Source: VAZQ01 sp963763365 (GTDB taxonomy: Bacteria; Pseudomonadota; Alphaproteobacteria; Rhizobiales; Xanthobacteraceae). Taken from it: DNA of 64,000 nucleotides. The stretch covers positions 186,001 through 250,000 of the forward strand of contig CAVXOE010000008.1 in the NCBI GenBank assembly GCA_963763365.1. Direction: 5' to 3'. This document shows positions 54,538 through 63,973 of this stretch, in pieces (the stretch's first letter is position 1; each line of letters opens with the position of its first letter). The notes beneath the pieces were generated by a model, which saw only the letters and a program-made list of their open reading frames with translations, searched no databases and was not told where the DNA came from. A program made the translations under genes and the position numbers.

Positions 54538-54577
54538 TTGACGCCCAGATATTCCCATGATATCCCATCATATCCCA
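54538..54577 (+). promoter_or_regulatory. mra promoter with MraZ boxes
   Basis: TCCCA occurs at 54553, 54563 and 54573, spaced exactly 10 bp (the complement of the MraZ-bound TGGGA-N5 repeat), with a degenerate GCCCA at 54543 in phase. A TTGACG at 54538 and TATCCC at 54561 could serve as -35 and -10, so MraZ binding would overlap the promoter. The 550 bp upstream (53990-54537) contain no convincing gene. Confidence 0.82.
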
Positions 54578-54683
54578 AGCGATCTGGCGGGCCGGAATAC
54601 CGTCGACGCGGGGATTGCGTGGGACCAGATGGCCCGCGTCCGAACAGCGCCGGAACAACCGGCTTGGATCGAACAGGGGCTCG

Positions 54684-55163
54684 ATGGATCGTTTCGTGTC
54701 GCATTACACGTTGCGGCTCGACGCCAAGGGACGGGTATCTATCCCGGCACCGTTCCGCTCGGTGATGGCGCGCGACGGGTTCGAGGGGCTCTATTGCTAT
54801 CCGGCGCTCGACCGACCCGCGCTCGATGCCGGCGGCAACGCGTTGCTGGCGGAAATCGACACGCTGATTGCGCGCTTCCCGCCCTATTCGGAGGAGCGCG
54901 AGCAGTTTTCCGCTGCGCTCTATGGCACCAGCGAAGTGCTGAAGATCGACAGCGAGGGGCGCGTGTCGCTGACCGAGCCGCTGAAGACTCATGCGGACAT
55001 CACGGACGAGGTCTCTTTTGCCGGCCTCGGCCACAAGTTTCAGATCTGGGAGCCCGGGCGCTTCCGCGCGGAACTCGCGGAGGCCACCGAGAAGGTCCGC
55101 GCGCACAAGAAGCAGCTCGGCACCCGGAGAGCGGCGGAAGGCCCGCCCGGAGCACGGGAATGA
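54684..55163 (+). CDS. mraZ: Transcriptional regulator MraZ
   Basis: First gene of the dcw cluster; a 159-residue protein with two AbrB/SpoVT-like domains (FVSHYTLRLDAKGRVSIPAPFRSVMA and FSAALYGTSEVLKIDSEGRVSLTEPLKTHA). MraZ forms rings that bind direct repeats in its own promoter, here at 54543-54577, and represses the cluster. The start at 54684 matches the conserved N-terminus, preceded by AGGGGC. A short charged tail follows the second domain. It overlaps the rsmH start by four bases. Confidence 0.96.
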   Translation: MDRFVSHYTLRLDAKGRVSIPAPFRSVMARDGFEGLYCYPALDRPALDAGGNALLAEIDTLIARFPPYSEEREQFSAALYGTSEVLKIDSEGRVSLTEPLKTHADITDEVSFAGLGHKFQIWEPGRFRAELAEATEKVRAHKKQLGTRRAAEGPPGARE

Positions 55164-56194
55164 TGACGAGCAGCGACAGCCCCTCTGCTGTCGCTGGCGG
55201 ACTGGCTCGTCACATTCCCGTGCTCGGCCGTTCCGCGGTCGACTTCCTCAAGCCGCGTGATGGCGGCGTCTATATCGACGCGACCTTCGGTGCCGGCGGA
55301 TATACCCGCGCGATCCTTGCGGCGGCGAACTGCCGGGTGATCGGAATCGACCGCGACCGGCAGGCCGTCGCGCTTGGCGCCGACCTCGTGAGCAGTGCGG
55401 GCGGCAGGCTGACGCTGGTCGAGGATCGCTTCTCCAATCTCGAAGCGGTGGCGCGCGGTCTCGGATGCGACGCGGTCGACGGTGTCGTGCTCGATCTCGG
55501 CGTGTCGTCGATGCAGCTCGATGAAGGCGCGCGCGGATTTTCCTTCCGCCTCGACGGTCCGCTCGACATGCGCATGGGAGTTTCAGGTCCGAGCGCGGCC
55601 GACGTTGTGGCGCTGGCGGCGGAGCGCGATCTCTCTGCCGTGATCTCGATCCTCGGCGAGGAGCGTCATGCCCGCGCGGTCGCCCGCGCCATTGCGCGCG
55701 TGCGAACCGAGACGCCGATCCGCACCACGCGCGAACTTGCCAACATCGTCGCCAAGGTCGTGCATGCAAAGCCGAACACCATTCATCCGGCGACACGCAC
55801 ATTCCAGGCGCTGCGCATCTTCGTCAACGAGGAGCTCGACGAGCTTGTGGCGGCGCTGGAAGCGGCGGAACGGATTCTCGCGCCCGGCGGGCGCCTCGTG
55901 GCGGTGGCGTTCCATTCGCTCGAGGACCGCATCGTCAAGTCGTTCTTCGCGGCGCGCAGCGGGCAGGGCGGGTCGTCGCGGCATCAGCCCGAAGTGGTGA
56001 AGGCTGCCGCCACGTTCCGCGTGCTCACCAAACGTCCGGTCGTGCCGGATGAGGCGGAGACCGCAGCCAATCCGCGTGCGCGTTCCGCGAAGCTGCGCGC
56101 CGGCGAACGCACCGATGCGCCGGCGATGGCGTCTTCCGTGCCGCTATTGCCACGGCTGCCGTCGCTCGCCGATGTCATGGGCGCACGCCGATGA
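55160..56194 (+). CDS. rsmH: 16S rRNA (cytosine(1402)-N4)-methyltransferase RsmH
   Basis: A 344-residue SAM-dependent enzyme that methylates C1402 in the ribosomal P site (formerly MraW). Typical stretches are ARHIPVLGRSAVDFLKPRDGGVYIDATFGAGGYTRAIL, VDGVVLDLGVSSMQLDEGARGFSFRLDGPLDMRM, and TFQALRIFVNEELDEL followed by LVAVAFHSLEDRIVKSFF. The ATG at 55160 overlaps the mraZ stop (ATGATGA), and its own stop overlaps the ftsL ATG. No anomaly seen. Confidence 0.97.
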   Translation: MMTSSDSPSAVAGGLARHIPVLGRSAVDFLKPRDGGVYIDATFGAGGYTRAILAAANCRVIGIDRDRQAVALGADLVSSAGGRLTLVEDRFSNLEAVARGLGCDAVDGVVLDLGVSSMQLDEGARGFSFRLDGPLDMRMGVSGPSAADVVALAAERDLSAVISILGEERHARAVARAIARVRTETPIRTTRELANIVAKVVHAKPNTIHPATRTFQALRIFVNEELDELVAALEAAERILAPGGRLVAVAFHSLEDRIVKSFFAARSGQGGSSRHQPEVVKAAATFRVLTKRPVVPDEAETAANPRARSAKLRAGERTDAPAMASSVPLLPRLPSLADVMGARR

Positions 56195-56619
56195 TGCGCC
56201 TTCTCAACCTCTGCGTCATCGCCGCGCTCGTGCTGGCCGCCGTCGACGTCTACAACATCAAGTTCGAGGCGACCCGGCAGGCGCAGCGGGTGGCGAAGCT
56301 TCGCCATGAGATCACGCGCGAGCACGACGCCATCGCGGCCCTGCGCGCCGAATGGGCCAAGCTCGACAGCCCGACGCGCATCCAGGCGCTGGCGCGGCGT
56401 CATCTCACGCTGAAGCAGATCGACCCTTTGCAATACGACCGGCTGGACAACCTGCCGGAACGGCCGCCCGAACTGGTGCCGTCCGGTGAACCCGATCCGA
56501 TCGGCGCGGTGATCGCCAATCCCGAACTGGTCGACCGCACGCCGACCGCCAGCATCCCGTCGCCGCCGAAGGCGTCCTCGCAGCGGACAAGCGCCGGTTC
56601 GCCGGCCGCCAAGAGGTAG
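56191..56619 (+). CDS. ftsL: Cell-division protein FtsL
   Basis: A 142-residue bitopic divisome protein that, with FtsB and FtsQ, helps activate FtsWI. One membrane span at residues about 5-22 (LNLCVIAALVLAAVDVYNI), followed by a periplasmic coiled-coil (ATRQAQRVAKLRHEITREHDAIAALRAEWAKLDSPTRIQALARRHLTL) and a Pro/Ser-rich tail. It is identified by this layout and its place between rsmH and ftsI, because FtsL sequences diverge strongly. Start overlaps the rsmH stop. Confidence 0.93.
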   Translation: MMRLLNLCVIAALVLAAVDVYNIKFEATRQAQRVAKLRHEITREHDAIAALRAEWAKLDSPTRIQALARRHLTLKQIDPLQYDRLDNLPERPPELVPSGEPDPIGAVIANPELVDRTPTASIPSPPKASSQRTSAGSPAAKR

Positions 56620-56626
56620 GGACGCG

Positions 56627-58393
56627 ATGAACGCGGGTGCCGCGACTGAACACGAGGCCGCGGCGCAAGCACAGCCCGCCGCGAAGGAGCCGTGGCGCAA
56701 GCGGATCATGCGCTCGCTGCTCTACGGCCGGGACATCGACCGCTCCGCCAAGGCGCGCGCGCGCATCGGCCTCATCATCCTGATGTTCACCATCGGCTAC
56801 GCGGTGATCGCCGGGCGGCTTGTGACGTTCGCGACTGCGCCGGAAGGGCACGCCGGCCGTCGCATGAGCGCGCAGGACGCCGTCGCCACGGCGCGCCCGG
56901 ACATACTCGACCGCAACGGCCAGATCCTGGCGACCGACGTGCGCACGCCCTCGCTGTTCGGCGAGCCGCACCGCATCATCGACGTGGACGAGGCATCCGA
57001 ACTGCTGACCGCCTCCGTGCCGGAGCTCGATGCGCCCGAATTGCGCGACCGGCTCGGTTCCAGGAAGCGCTTCGTCTGGCTCAAGCGCGAGATCACCCCG
57101 AAGCAGCGCGCCGACATCTACCGGCTCGGCCTCCCCGGCATCGGCTTCCTGCCCGAAAACAAGCGCGTCTACCCGAATGGCGCCGAGGTGTCGCACCTGA
57201 TCGGGCACGTCAATATCGACAACCAGGGCATCGCCGGCATCGAGAAGTGGCTCGACAAGAGCGGCCTCGCCGATCTGCACCTTGCGGGACTTGCGACCGA
57301 CCGGCTGCAGAAGCCGGTCGAGCTTGCCGTCGACCTGCGGGTGCAGCACGCGCTGCGCGACGAGCTCATCGCGGCGCGGGAGAAATTCAAGGCGGTGGCG
57401 ACCGCCGGCCTGCTCACCGACGTGCGTACCGGCGAGGTCGTCGCCATGGTCTCGGTGCCCGACTACGATCCCAACAATCCGCGCGAGGCGCTCGACCCGA
57501 GCCGCATCAACCGGCTGACGACCGGCGTGTTCGAGATGGGCTCCACCTTCAAGGCGCTCACCCTGGCGATGGCGCTCGATTCCGGCCGGTTCAACCTGAA
57601 ATCCTCGTTGGATGCGCGCGCGCCGCTGCAATACGGCAAGTTCACGATTCACGACTTCCATCCGCAGAGCCGCATCCTGACGCTGCCCGAGGTGTTCACG
57701 TATTCCTCCAACATCGGCACCGCCCGCATGGCCGTGGCGTTGGGCGTCGAGCACCACAAGGCGTTTCTGCGCAAGCTCGGTCAGCTCGACCGGCTGCGCA
57801 CCGAACTTCCCGAGAGCGCCGAGCCGCTCGTGCCCAAGCGATGGATGGAGCTCAATACCGTGACGATCTCGTTCGGCCACGGGCTGTCGGTCGCGCCGCT
57901 GCAGGCGATGATGGCGGTCGGCGCGCTGGTCAACGGCGGCAACCTCATTCCGCCGACCTTCCTCAAGCGCAACGAGCAGGAGGCGGCGGCGCTCGCGAGG
58001 CGCGTGATCAAGCCCGATACCAGCGAGAAGATGCGCTACCTGATGCGGCTCAATGTCGAGAAGGGGACCGCCACCAAGGCTGACGTGAAGGGCTACTACG
58101 TCGGCGGCAAGACCGGCACCGCCGAAAAGGTCATCATGGGGCGCTACTCAAAAACCAAGGTGCTCACCACTTTCACGGCGGTGCTGCCGGCCGACCAGCC
58201 GCGCTATGCCTTGCTGATCATGATCGACGAGCCGCACGCGACGCCGGATTCCCACGGCTATGCGACCTCGGGATGGAACGCGGTGCCGGTCGGCGGCTCG
58301 GTGATCGCGCGGATTGCGCCGCTCCTTGGGCTCGAGCCCCGCTTCGAGCTTGCGCCCGCCGACAAGCTGATCCTCGCCAGCGCCGGGCGATAG
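56627..58393 (+). CDS. ftsI: Septal peptidoglycan transpeptidase FtsI (PBP3)
   Basis: A 588-residue class B penicillin-binding protein that cross-links septal peptidoglycan with FtsW. One membrane span (about residues 46-65, ARIGLIILMFTIGYAVIAGRL), a pedestal domain (DILDRNGQILATDVRTPSL), then the transpeptidase domain with the active Ser in EMGSTFKALT, SxN as YSSNIG and KTGTA in YVGGKTGTAEK. GFLPENKRVYPNG is the usual linker. The N-terminal cytoplasmic tail is Ala-rich. It begins 7 bp after ftsL. Confidence 0.97.
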   Translation: MNAGAATEHEAAAQAQPAAKEPWRKRIMRSLLYGRDIDRSAKARARIGLIILMFTIGYAVIAGRLVTFATAPEGHAGRRMSAQDAVATARPDILDRNGQILATDVRTPSLFGEPHRIIDVDEASELLTASVPELDAPELRDRLGSRKRFVWLKREITPKQRADIYRLGLPGIGFLPENKRVYPNGAEVSHLIGHVNIDNQGIAGIEKWLDKSGLADLHLAGLATDRLQKPVELAVDLRVQHALRDELIAAREKFKAVATAGLLTDVRTGEVVAMVSVPDYDPNNPREALDPSRINRLTTGVFEMGSTFKALTLAMALDSGRFNLKSSLDARAPLQYGKFTIHDFHPQSRILTLPEVFTYSSNIGTARMAVALGVEHHKAFLRKLGQLDRLRTELPESAEPLVPKRWMELNTVTISFGHGLSVAPLQAMMAVGALVNGGNLIPPTFLKRNEQEAAALARRVIKPDTSEKMRYLMRLNVEKGTATKADVKGYYVGGKTGTAEKVIMGRYSKTKVLTTFTAVLPADQPRYALLIMIDEPHATPDSHGYATSGWNAVPVGGSVIARIAPLLGLEPRFELAPADKLILASAGR

Positions 58394-58463
58394 CGCGAAA
58401 CTGACCTTTCCTACGGGCCGAACGTCGCGTATTTGTCCGCGATCAGCCCGGACTCCGCGACGT

Positions 58464-59918
58464 ATGAAGCTTGCCACCCTGCTCACCGCCGATGCCGTCG
58501 CCGACGCGCGCTTTGCCGCGCTCGAAGTGACCGGCATCAGTGCCGACAGCCGGACCGTCCAGCCCGGCAACGTCTTTGTGGCGCTCGCCGGCAGCAAGGA
58601 TGACGGGTTGCGTTTCGTCGGCCCCGCCATCAAGGCCGGTGCGGCGGCCATCATGGCCGAGCGGGTGCCGCCTGGGCCATTGCAGGAAGGCGTGGCGTTC
58701 GTGCGCGTCGCGGATGCACGCCGCGCATTGGCGCTCGGAGCCGCGAAATTCTTCCCGCGCCAGCCCGAGGTGATCGCGGCCGTCACCGGCACCAGCGGAA
58801 AGACCTCGGTCGCGGCGTTCGCCCGTCAGATCTGGGCCGCGCTCGGTCATCAGGCCGCGAGCATCGGCACCATCGGTCTCGTCTCGCCCAAGCGCGAGGT
58901 CTACGGCTCGCTCACGACGCCCGACCCGGTGGCGCTGCATCGCTCGCTTGATGAACTCGCCGGCGAAGGTGTGACACATCTGGCGATGGAGGCGTCCTCG
59001 CACGGGCTGGACCAGCGCCGGCTCGACGGCGTGCGCGTCGCGGCGGGCGGATTCACCAATCTGAGCCGCGACCATCTCGACTACCACCCGACGCTCGAAT
59101 CCTATCTCGATGCCAAGCTACGGCTGTTCACCGACTTGATCGTGCCCGGCGGCGCGGCGGTCATCGTGGCCGATCACGAACACTCCGCGCAGGTGATCGC
59201 CGCCGCCAAGCAGCATGGACTGCGTTTGTTGACGGTCGGAACGCAGGGCGACGGCATCAAGCTGCTGGATTCCACGATCGACGGGTTCGCGCAAAAACTT
59301 CGGGTCGTGTATGCGGGCCGCGAGTACACCGTCAAGCTGCCGCTGGTCGGCGGATTCCAGGTCGAGAACGCGCTCGTGGCGGCGGGCTTTGCGCTCGCCA
59401 CCGGTGGCGAGCCCGCCGCGGTGTTCGCGGCGCTCGAACATCTCAAGGGTGCGAAGGGGCGGCTCGATCTCGCCGGGGAGCGTAACGGCGCGCCGGTGTT
59501 CGTCGATTACGCGCACAAGCCCGATGCACTGGCCAAGGCGCTCGAAGCTCTCCGCCCTTATGTCACCGGCCGCCTTGTCGTGGTGTTCGGCTGTGGCGGG
59601 GATCGCGATCCCGGCAAGCGGCCGATGATGGGCGAGATCGCCGCGCAGCTCGCCGACCGCGTGATCGTCACCGACGATAATCCGCGCAGCGAAAATCCCG
59701 CCGCGATCCGCGCCGCCATCCTCAGGGCTGCGCCGGGCGCGGTCGAGATCGGCGATCGTGGCGAAGCGATCCGGGCATCGGTCGCCGAGCTTCGCCGCGG
59801 CGACGTGCTGCTCGTGGCCGGCAAGGGCCATGAAACCGGCCAGATCGTCGGCCAGCACGTGTTGCCGTTCAGCGATCACGAGGCGGTCAGCGCCGCGCTG
59901 GCGGGGAGGGGGTCATGA
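58464..59918 (+). CDS. murE: UDP-MurNAc-L-Ala-D-Glu:meso-diaminopimelate ligase MurE
   Basis: Adds meso-DAP to the nucleotide precursor in the cytoplasm. The 484-residue chain has the ATP loop AVTGTSGKTSVAAFARQIW, the substrate region SLTTPDPVALHRSLDELAGEGVTHLAMEASSHGLDQRRL, the carbamoyl-Lys region near YLDAKLRLFTDL, and the DNPRSE motif (VIVTDDNPRSENP) that marks meso-DAP rather than Lys specificity. Seventy bases separate it from ftsI. Its stop overlaps the murF start (ATGA). Confidence 0.97.
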   Translation: MKLATLLTADAVADARFAALEVTGISADSRTVQPGNVFVALAGSKDDGLRFVGPAIKAGAAAIMAERVPPGPLQEGVAFVRVADARRALALGAAKFFPRQPEVIAAVTGTSGKTSVAAFARQIWAALGHQAASIGTIGLVSPKREVYGSLTTPDPVALHRSLDELAGEGVTHLAMEASSHGLDQRRLDGVRVAAGGFTNLSRDHLDYHPTLESYLDAKLRLFTDLIVPGGAAVIVADHEHSAQVIAAAKQHGLRLLTVGTQGDGIKLLDSTIDGFAQKLRVVYAGREYTVKLPLVGGFQVENALVAAGFALATGGEPAAVFAALEHLKGAKGRLDLAGERNGAPVFVDYAHKPDALAKALEALRPYVTGRLVVVFGCGGDRDPGKRPMMGEIAAQLADRVIVTDDNPRSENPAAIRAAILRAAPGAVEIGDRGEAIRASVAELRRGDVLLVAGKGHETGQIVGQHVLPFSDHEAVSAALAGRGS

Positions 59919-61351
59919 GCGAGCGCGCGCTCTGGACGGTCGAGGCGATGACGACGGCGATGCGGGCGTCGCGAGCGGGCGCGTTGCCGGCGGCGATCTC
60001 GGGCATCTCGATCGATACGCGCACCGTCAAACCTGGCGAAGCATTCTTCGCGATCAAGGGCGACAGCCGCGACGGCCACGACTTCGTGCCGGCGGCGTTG
60101 AAAGCCGGCGCCGGGCTTGCGGTCGTGTCCGCGGAACGCGCCGGTGACTTCGCTGCCGATGCGCTCTTGCTGATCGTCCCCGATGTGCTTGAGGGGCTGC
60201 GCGATCTGGCGCATGCGGCGCGCGCGCGTGCGCAGGCGAAGATCATCGCGGTGACCGGCTCGGTCGGCAAGACGAGCACGAAAGAGGCGCTGCTGCTCGC
60301 ATTGTCGAAAGACGGCGAGACGCACGCTTCGGCCGCCTCCTACAACAACCATTGGGGCGTGCCGCTCTCGCTCGCGCGCTGTCCGGAGACTGCGCGCTAC
60401 GCCGTGTTCGAAGTCGGCATGAACCATGCGGGCGAGATTGCGCCGCTGACCAAGCTGCTGCGTCCGCACGTCGCGGTGATCACAACGATCGAGCCGGTCC
60501 ATCTTGAATATCTCGGCTCGATCGAGGCGATCGCCGATGCTAAGGCGGAAATCTTTCTTGGGCTGGAGGCGGGCGGCGCGGCGGTGATCAACCGCGACAA
60601 TCCGCAATTCGCCCGCCTCGCGCGCGCCGCCAAGGCCGCTTGTGTCGAGCGCGTCATATCGTTCGGCGAACACGCCAAGGCCGATGCGCGGCTCATCAAG
60701 TGCGCGCTGCAACCCGACAGTTCCACCGTGCAGGCCCGCATCCTAGGCGCCGATGTGACCTACAAGCTCGGCGCGCCGGGCAAACATCTCGTGCTCAACT
60801 CGCTGGCGGTGCTCGCGGCGGCGGTCCTTGCCGGCGCCGATCTGGCGCTCGCGGCCGTCGCGCTCGCCGGGCTCAAGCCCGCGACCGGGCGGGGTACTCG
60901 CGTGACCCTCGACATGCCCGGCGGTACGGCCCTGCTGATCGACGAGAGCTACAATGCCAATCCGGCCTCGATGCGTGCGGCGATCGCGCTGCTCGGCCAG
61001 GCCGGCGTCGGCCCGCGCGGCCGGCGCATCGCGGTGCTGGGCGACATGCTGGAACTCGGGCCGCAGGGCGCCGAACTGCACGCTGCGCTCGCCGAAGCGA
61101 TTGATGGCAATGCCGTCGATCTGGTCTATTGCAGCGGTCCGCTGATGCATGCTCTCTGGCAGGCCCTTCCCACGAGCCGCCGGGGCGGCTATGCCGAAAC
61201 GGCGGCGCTGCTCGAACCGCAGGTTTTGGCCGCCGTCCAGCCGGGCGACACGCTCATGATCAAAGGTTCCAACGGGTCCCGCATGGGTCCGATCGTCAAG
61301 GCGCTGGAAAGCCGCTATCGCCGCCCAGCGCTTGCGTCTGCGCAGGGCTGA
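59915..61351 (+). CDS. murF: UDP-MurNAc-tripeptide:D-Ala-D-Ala ligase MurF
   Basis: Completes the pentapeptide precursor. The 478-residue chain has an N-terminal nucleotide-binding domain (ISIDTRTVKPGEAFFAIKGD), the P-loop IAVTGSVGKTSTKEALLLAL, YNNHWGVPLSLARCP, FEVGMNHAGEIAPLTKLLRP, and the C-terminal LIDESYNANPASMRAAIALL and GDMLELG motifs. The P-loop and NNHWGVP motif distinguish it from MurC/D/E. Overlaps murE by four bases. Confidence 0.97.
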   Translation: MSERALWTVEAMTTAMRASRAGALPAAISGISIDTRTVKPGEAFFAIKGDSRDGHDFVPAALKAGAGLAVVSAERAGDFAADALLLIVPDVLEGLRDLAHAARARAQAKIIAVTGSVGKTSTKEALLLALSKDGETHASAASYNNHWGVPLSLARCPETARYAVFEVGMNHAGEIAPLTKLLRPHVAVITTIEPVHLEYLGSIEAIADAKAEIFLGLEAGGAAVINRDNPQFARLARAAKAACVERVISFGEHAKADARLIKCALQPDSSTVQARILGADVTYKLGAPGKHLVLNSLAVLAAAVLAGADLALAAVALAGLKPATGRGTRVTLDMPGGTALLIDESYNANPASMRAAIALLGQAGVGPRGRRIAVLGDMLELGPQGAELHAALAEAIDGNAVDLVYCSGPLMHALWQALPTSRRGGYAETAALLEPQVLAAVQPGDTLMIKGSNGSRMGPIVKALESRYRRPALASAQG

Positions 61352-61357
61352 TGCGTC

Positions 61358-62443
61358 ATGCTCTATTGGCTCTCGGCATTCTCGGACACCATCGGCCCTC
61401 TCAACGTGCTGCGCTACATCACGTTCCGCACCGGCGGAGCGATGATTACGGCGCTCATCTTCGTATTCATGTTCGGGCCGACGATCATCAGCCATCTGCG
61501 GATGCGGCAGGGCAAGGGCCAGCCGATCCGCAGCGACGGACCGCAGTCGCACCTCGTGACCAAGCGCGGCACGCCGACGATGGGCGGTTTGATGATCTTG
61601 CTCGGCATCGTCGTATCGACGCTGCTGTGGGGCAACCTGACCAACTACTATGTCTGGATCGTGCTCGGCGTTATGCTCAGCTTCGGGGCGATCGGCTTCT
61701 ATGATGACTATCTCAAGGTCACCAAGCAGACCCATGCGGGTGTATCGGGCCGGTTGCGGCTCGCCGGCGAGATCCTGATCGCGGCTGTGGCTGTCTATCT
61801 CATCGTATCGATGGGCCGCCAGCCGTTCGCGAGTTCGCTTACCTTTCCGTTCTTCAAGGAACTGGTGATGCCGCTCGGCTGGTTCTTCATCATCGTCGGC
61901 GCCTTCGTCATCGTCGGTGCGGGCAACGCCGTGAACCTGACCGACGGCCTCGATGGGCTGGCGACCGTGCCGGTGATCATCGTGTCGCTGAGCTTCGGCG
62001 TCATCGCCTATCTCGCCGGCAATGCGTTCTTCGCCGACTATCTGCAAATTCACTACGTGGCCGGCACCGGCGAACTCGCGGTCCTGTGCGGGGCGGTGAT
62101 CGGCGCGGGTCTCGGATTTCTCTGGTTCAACGCGCCGCCGGCCTCGATCTTCATGGGTGACACCGGCTCGCTAGCGCTCGGCGGCATGATCGGCGCGATC
62201 GCGGTCGCCACCAAGCACGAGATCGTGCTGGCGGTGATCGGCGGCTTGTTCGTGCTCGAGGCGGTCTCGGTGATCGTGCAGGTGGCGTCGTTCAAGCTGA
62301 CCGGCAAGCGCGTGTTCCGGATGGCGCCGCTGCACCACCACTTCGAGCAGAAGGGCTGGACCGAGCCGCAGATCGTGATCCGCTTCTGGATTATCGCGGT
62401 CGTCCTCGCGCTCGCCGGCCTCTCGACGCTGAAGCTGCGGTGA
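61358..62443 (+). CDS. mraY: Phospho-MurNAc-pentapeptide transferase MraY
   Basis: Transfers phospho-MurNAc-pentapeptide to undecaprenyl phosphate, forming lipid I in the inner membrane. The 361-residue protein has ten predicted spans with hallmark loops: KRGTPTMGGLMILLG, FYDDYLKVTKQTHAGVSGR (catalytic Asp pair), NAVNLTDGLDGLAT, FMGDTGSLALGG, and APLHHHFEQKGWTEPQIVIRFW. Six bases separate it from murF; ATG 61358 is used because the earlier ATG at 61351 is out of frame. Confidence 0.97.
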   Translation: MLYWLSAFSDTIGPLNVLRYITFRTGGAMITALIFVFMFGPTIISHLRMRQGKGQPIRSDGPQSHLVTKRGTPTMGGLMILLGIVVSTLLWGNLTNYYVWIVLGVMLSFGAIGFYDDYLKVTKQTHAGVSGRLRLAGEILIAAVAVYLIVSMGRQPFASSLTFPFFKELVMPLGWFFIIVGAFVIVGAGNAVNLTDGLDGLATVPVIIVSLSFGVIAYLAGNAFFADYLQIHYVAGTGELAVLCGAVIGAGLGFLWFNAPPASIFMGDTGSLALGGMIGAIAVATKHEIVLAVIGGLFVLEAVSVIVQVASFKLTGKRVFRMAPLHHHFEQKGWTEPQIVIRFWIIAVVLALAGLSTLKLR

Positions 62444-62468
62444 TTGTCCTGTTAAGGACCATCGCGCC

Positions 62469-63866
62469 ATGATCCCCATCACCACCTTCGCCGGCAAGAA
62501 AGTGGCCGTGTTCGGCCTCGGCGGGTCCGGGCTCGCGAGCGCGAGTGCGCTGCTTGCCGGTGGTGCCGACGTCATCGGCTGGGACGACAATGCCGGCACG
62601 ATCGCCAAGGCGACCAGCGCCGGTATCCCGACCGCCGACCTGCGCGAAATCGATTGGCGCAAGGTCGCCGCGCTCGTGCTGGCGCCGGGCGTGCCGCTCA
62701 CACACCCCGTTCCGCACTGGTCGGTCGGCTATGCCGGCACCGCCGGCGTCGAGGTGATCGGCGACATCGAGCTGTTCTGCCGTGAGCGGCGCGCGCATGC
62801 GCCCGACGCGGCGTTCGTCGCCATCACCGGCACCAACGGCAAATCGACCACGACCGCGCTGACCGCGCACCTGCTCGCCTCGGCGGGCTTCGACGCCCAG
62901 CTCGGCGGCAATATCGGGACCGCCATCCTGTCGCTCGAACCACCCGCCGCCGGCCGGGTGCATGTGATCGAGTGCTCGTCGTACCAGATCGACCTCGCGC
63001 CCTCGCTCGACCCCTCGGTCGGCATCCTGATCAACGTCACCGAGGACCATATCGATCGCCACGGGACGCTTGCGCACTACGCCGCCGTGAAGGAGCGTCT
63101 GGTCGCCGGCGTGCCGGACAATGGCTCGGCGATCGTGGGCGTCGACGACAACTGGTGCGCTGCCACCGCCGATCGCCTCGAGCAAGGCGGCAAGCGCGTG
63201 GTGCGCGTCTCCGTGCGCCGGCCGCTGTCGTCGGGTCTCTATATCGACGCCGAGCAGATCATGCAGGCCACCGGCGGAACCGCCCAGGCGATCGCGCATC
63301 TGGGCGGCATCGGCTCGCTGCGCGGTGTGCACAATGCGCAGAACGCCGCCTGCGCGGCCGGCGCCGCGCTCGCGCTCGGACTGAGCGCGCAGGCGATCCA
63401 GGACGGGTTGCGCTCCTTTCCCGGGCTCGCGCACCGCATGGAGCAAGTCGGGCGCAAGGGCCGGGTGCTGTTCGTCAATGACTCCAAGGCGACCAACGCC
63501 GATTCGACCGCGCAGGCGCTGGCCTGTTTCGAGAACATCTTCTGGATCGCGGGCGGCAAGCCGAAGACCGGCGGGCTCTCGACCCTCACGGGCTTCTTTC
63601 CGCGCATTCGCAAGGCCTACCTGGTCGGCGAGGCGGCGGCCGGATTTGCGGCGGAGCTCGAAGGCCACGTGCCGCATGTCATCGCCGGCACGCTCGATCG
63701 GGCCGTGGCGCTTTCGGCCCGCGATGCCGAGGCGGCTGATCTCAAGGAACCCGTGGTGCTGCTGTCGCCGGCCTGCGCGTCGTTCGACCAGTACCGGAAT
63801 TTCGAGGTGCGCGGCGACGCCTTCCGCGACCTGGTACTGGCGCTTCCGGGTCTCGTGCCCGTTTAA
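62469..63866 (+). CDS. murD: UDP-MurNAc-L-alanine:D-glutamate ligase MurD
   Basis: Adds D-Glu to UDP-MurNAc-L-Ala. The 465-residue chain has the N-terminal Rossmann part (KKVAVFGLGGSGLASASALL), the P-loop AITGTNGKSTTTALTAHLLA, NIGTAILSLEPPAAGRVHVIECSSYQID, VTEDHIDRHG, and FVNDSKATNADSTAQALACF near the C-terminal domain. The last visible gene of the dcw cluster; ftsW or murG would be expected next, beyond 64000. The 134 bases left hold only a hairpin repeat. Confidence 0.97.
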   Translation: MIPITTFAGKKVAVFGLGGSGLASASALLAGGADVIGWDDNAGTIAKATSAGIPTADLREIDWRKVAALVLAPGVPLTHPVPHWSVGYAGTAGVEVIGDIELFCRERRAHAPDAAFVAITGTNGKSTTTALTAHLLASAGFDAQLGGNIGTAILSLEPPAAGRVHVIECSSYQIDLAPSLDPSVGILINVTEDHIDRHGTLAHYAAVKERLVAGVPDNGSAIVGVDDNWCAATADRLEQGGKRVVRVSVRRPLSSGLYIDAEQIMQATGGTAQAIAHLGGIGSLRGVHNAQNAACAAGAALALGLSAQAIQDGLRSFPGLAHRMEQVGRKGRVLFVNDSKATNADSTAQALACFENIFWIAGGKPKTGGLSTLTGFFPRIRKAYLVGEAAAGFAAELEGHVPHVIAGTLDRAVALSARDAEAADLKEPVVLLSPACASFDQYRNFEVRGDAFRDLVLALPGLVPV

Positions 63867-63973
63867 TCGCTCGCGCCGCCGCGCGTTAAGGCTCCGTCAA
63901 CCAACCCCGTGCACGACTGACGTGGGAGCAATCCCGACGATGTGGCGTCGACCGCGGCTGCATGCTCGGTGCA

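Noticed and set aside
54195..55106. Minus-strand frame of 303 codons over the mra promoter
   Set aside because: It is antisense to mraZ and crosses the MraZ boxes; no ribosome site and no recognisable motif. The region 53990-54537 was left as non-coding.
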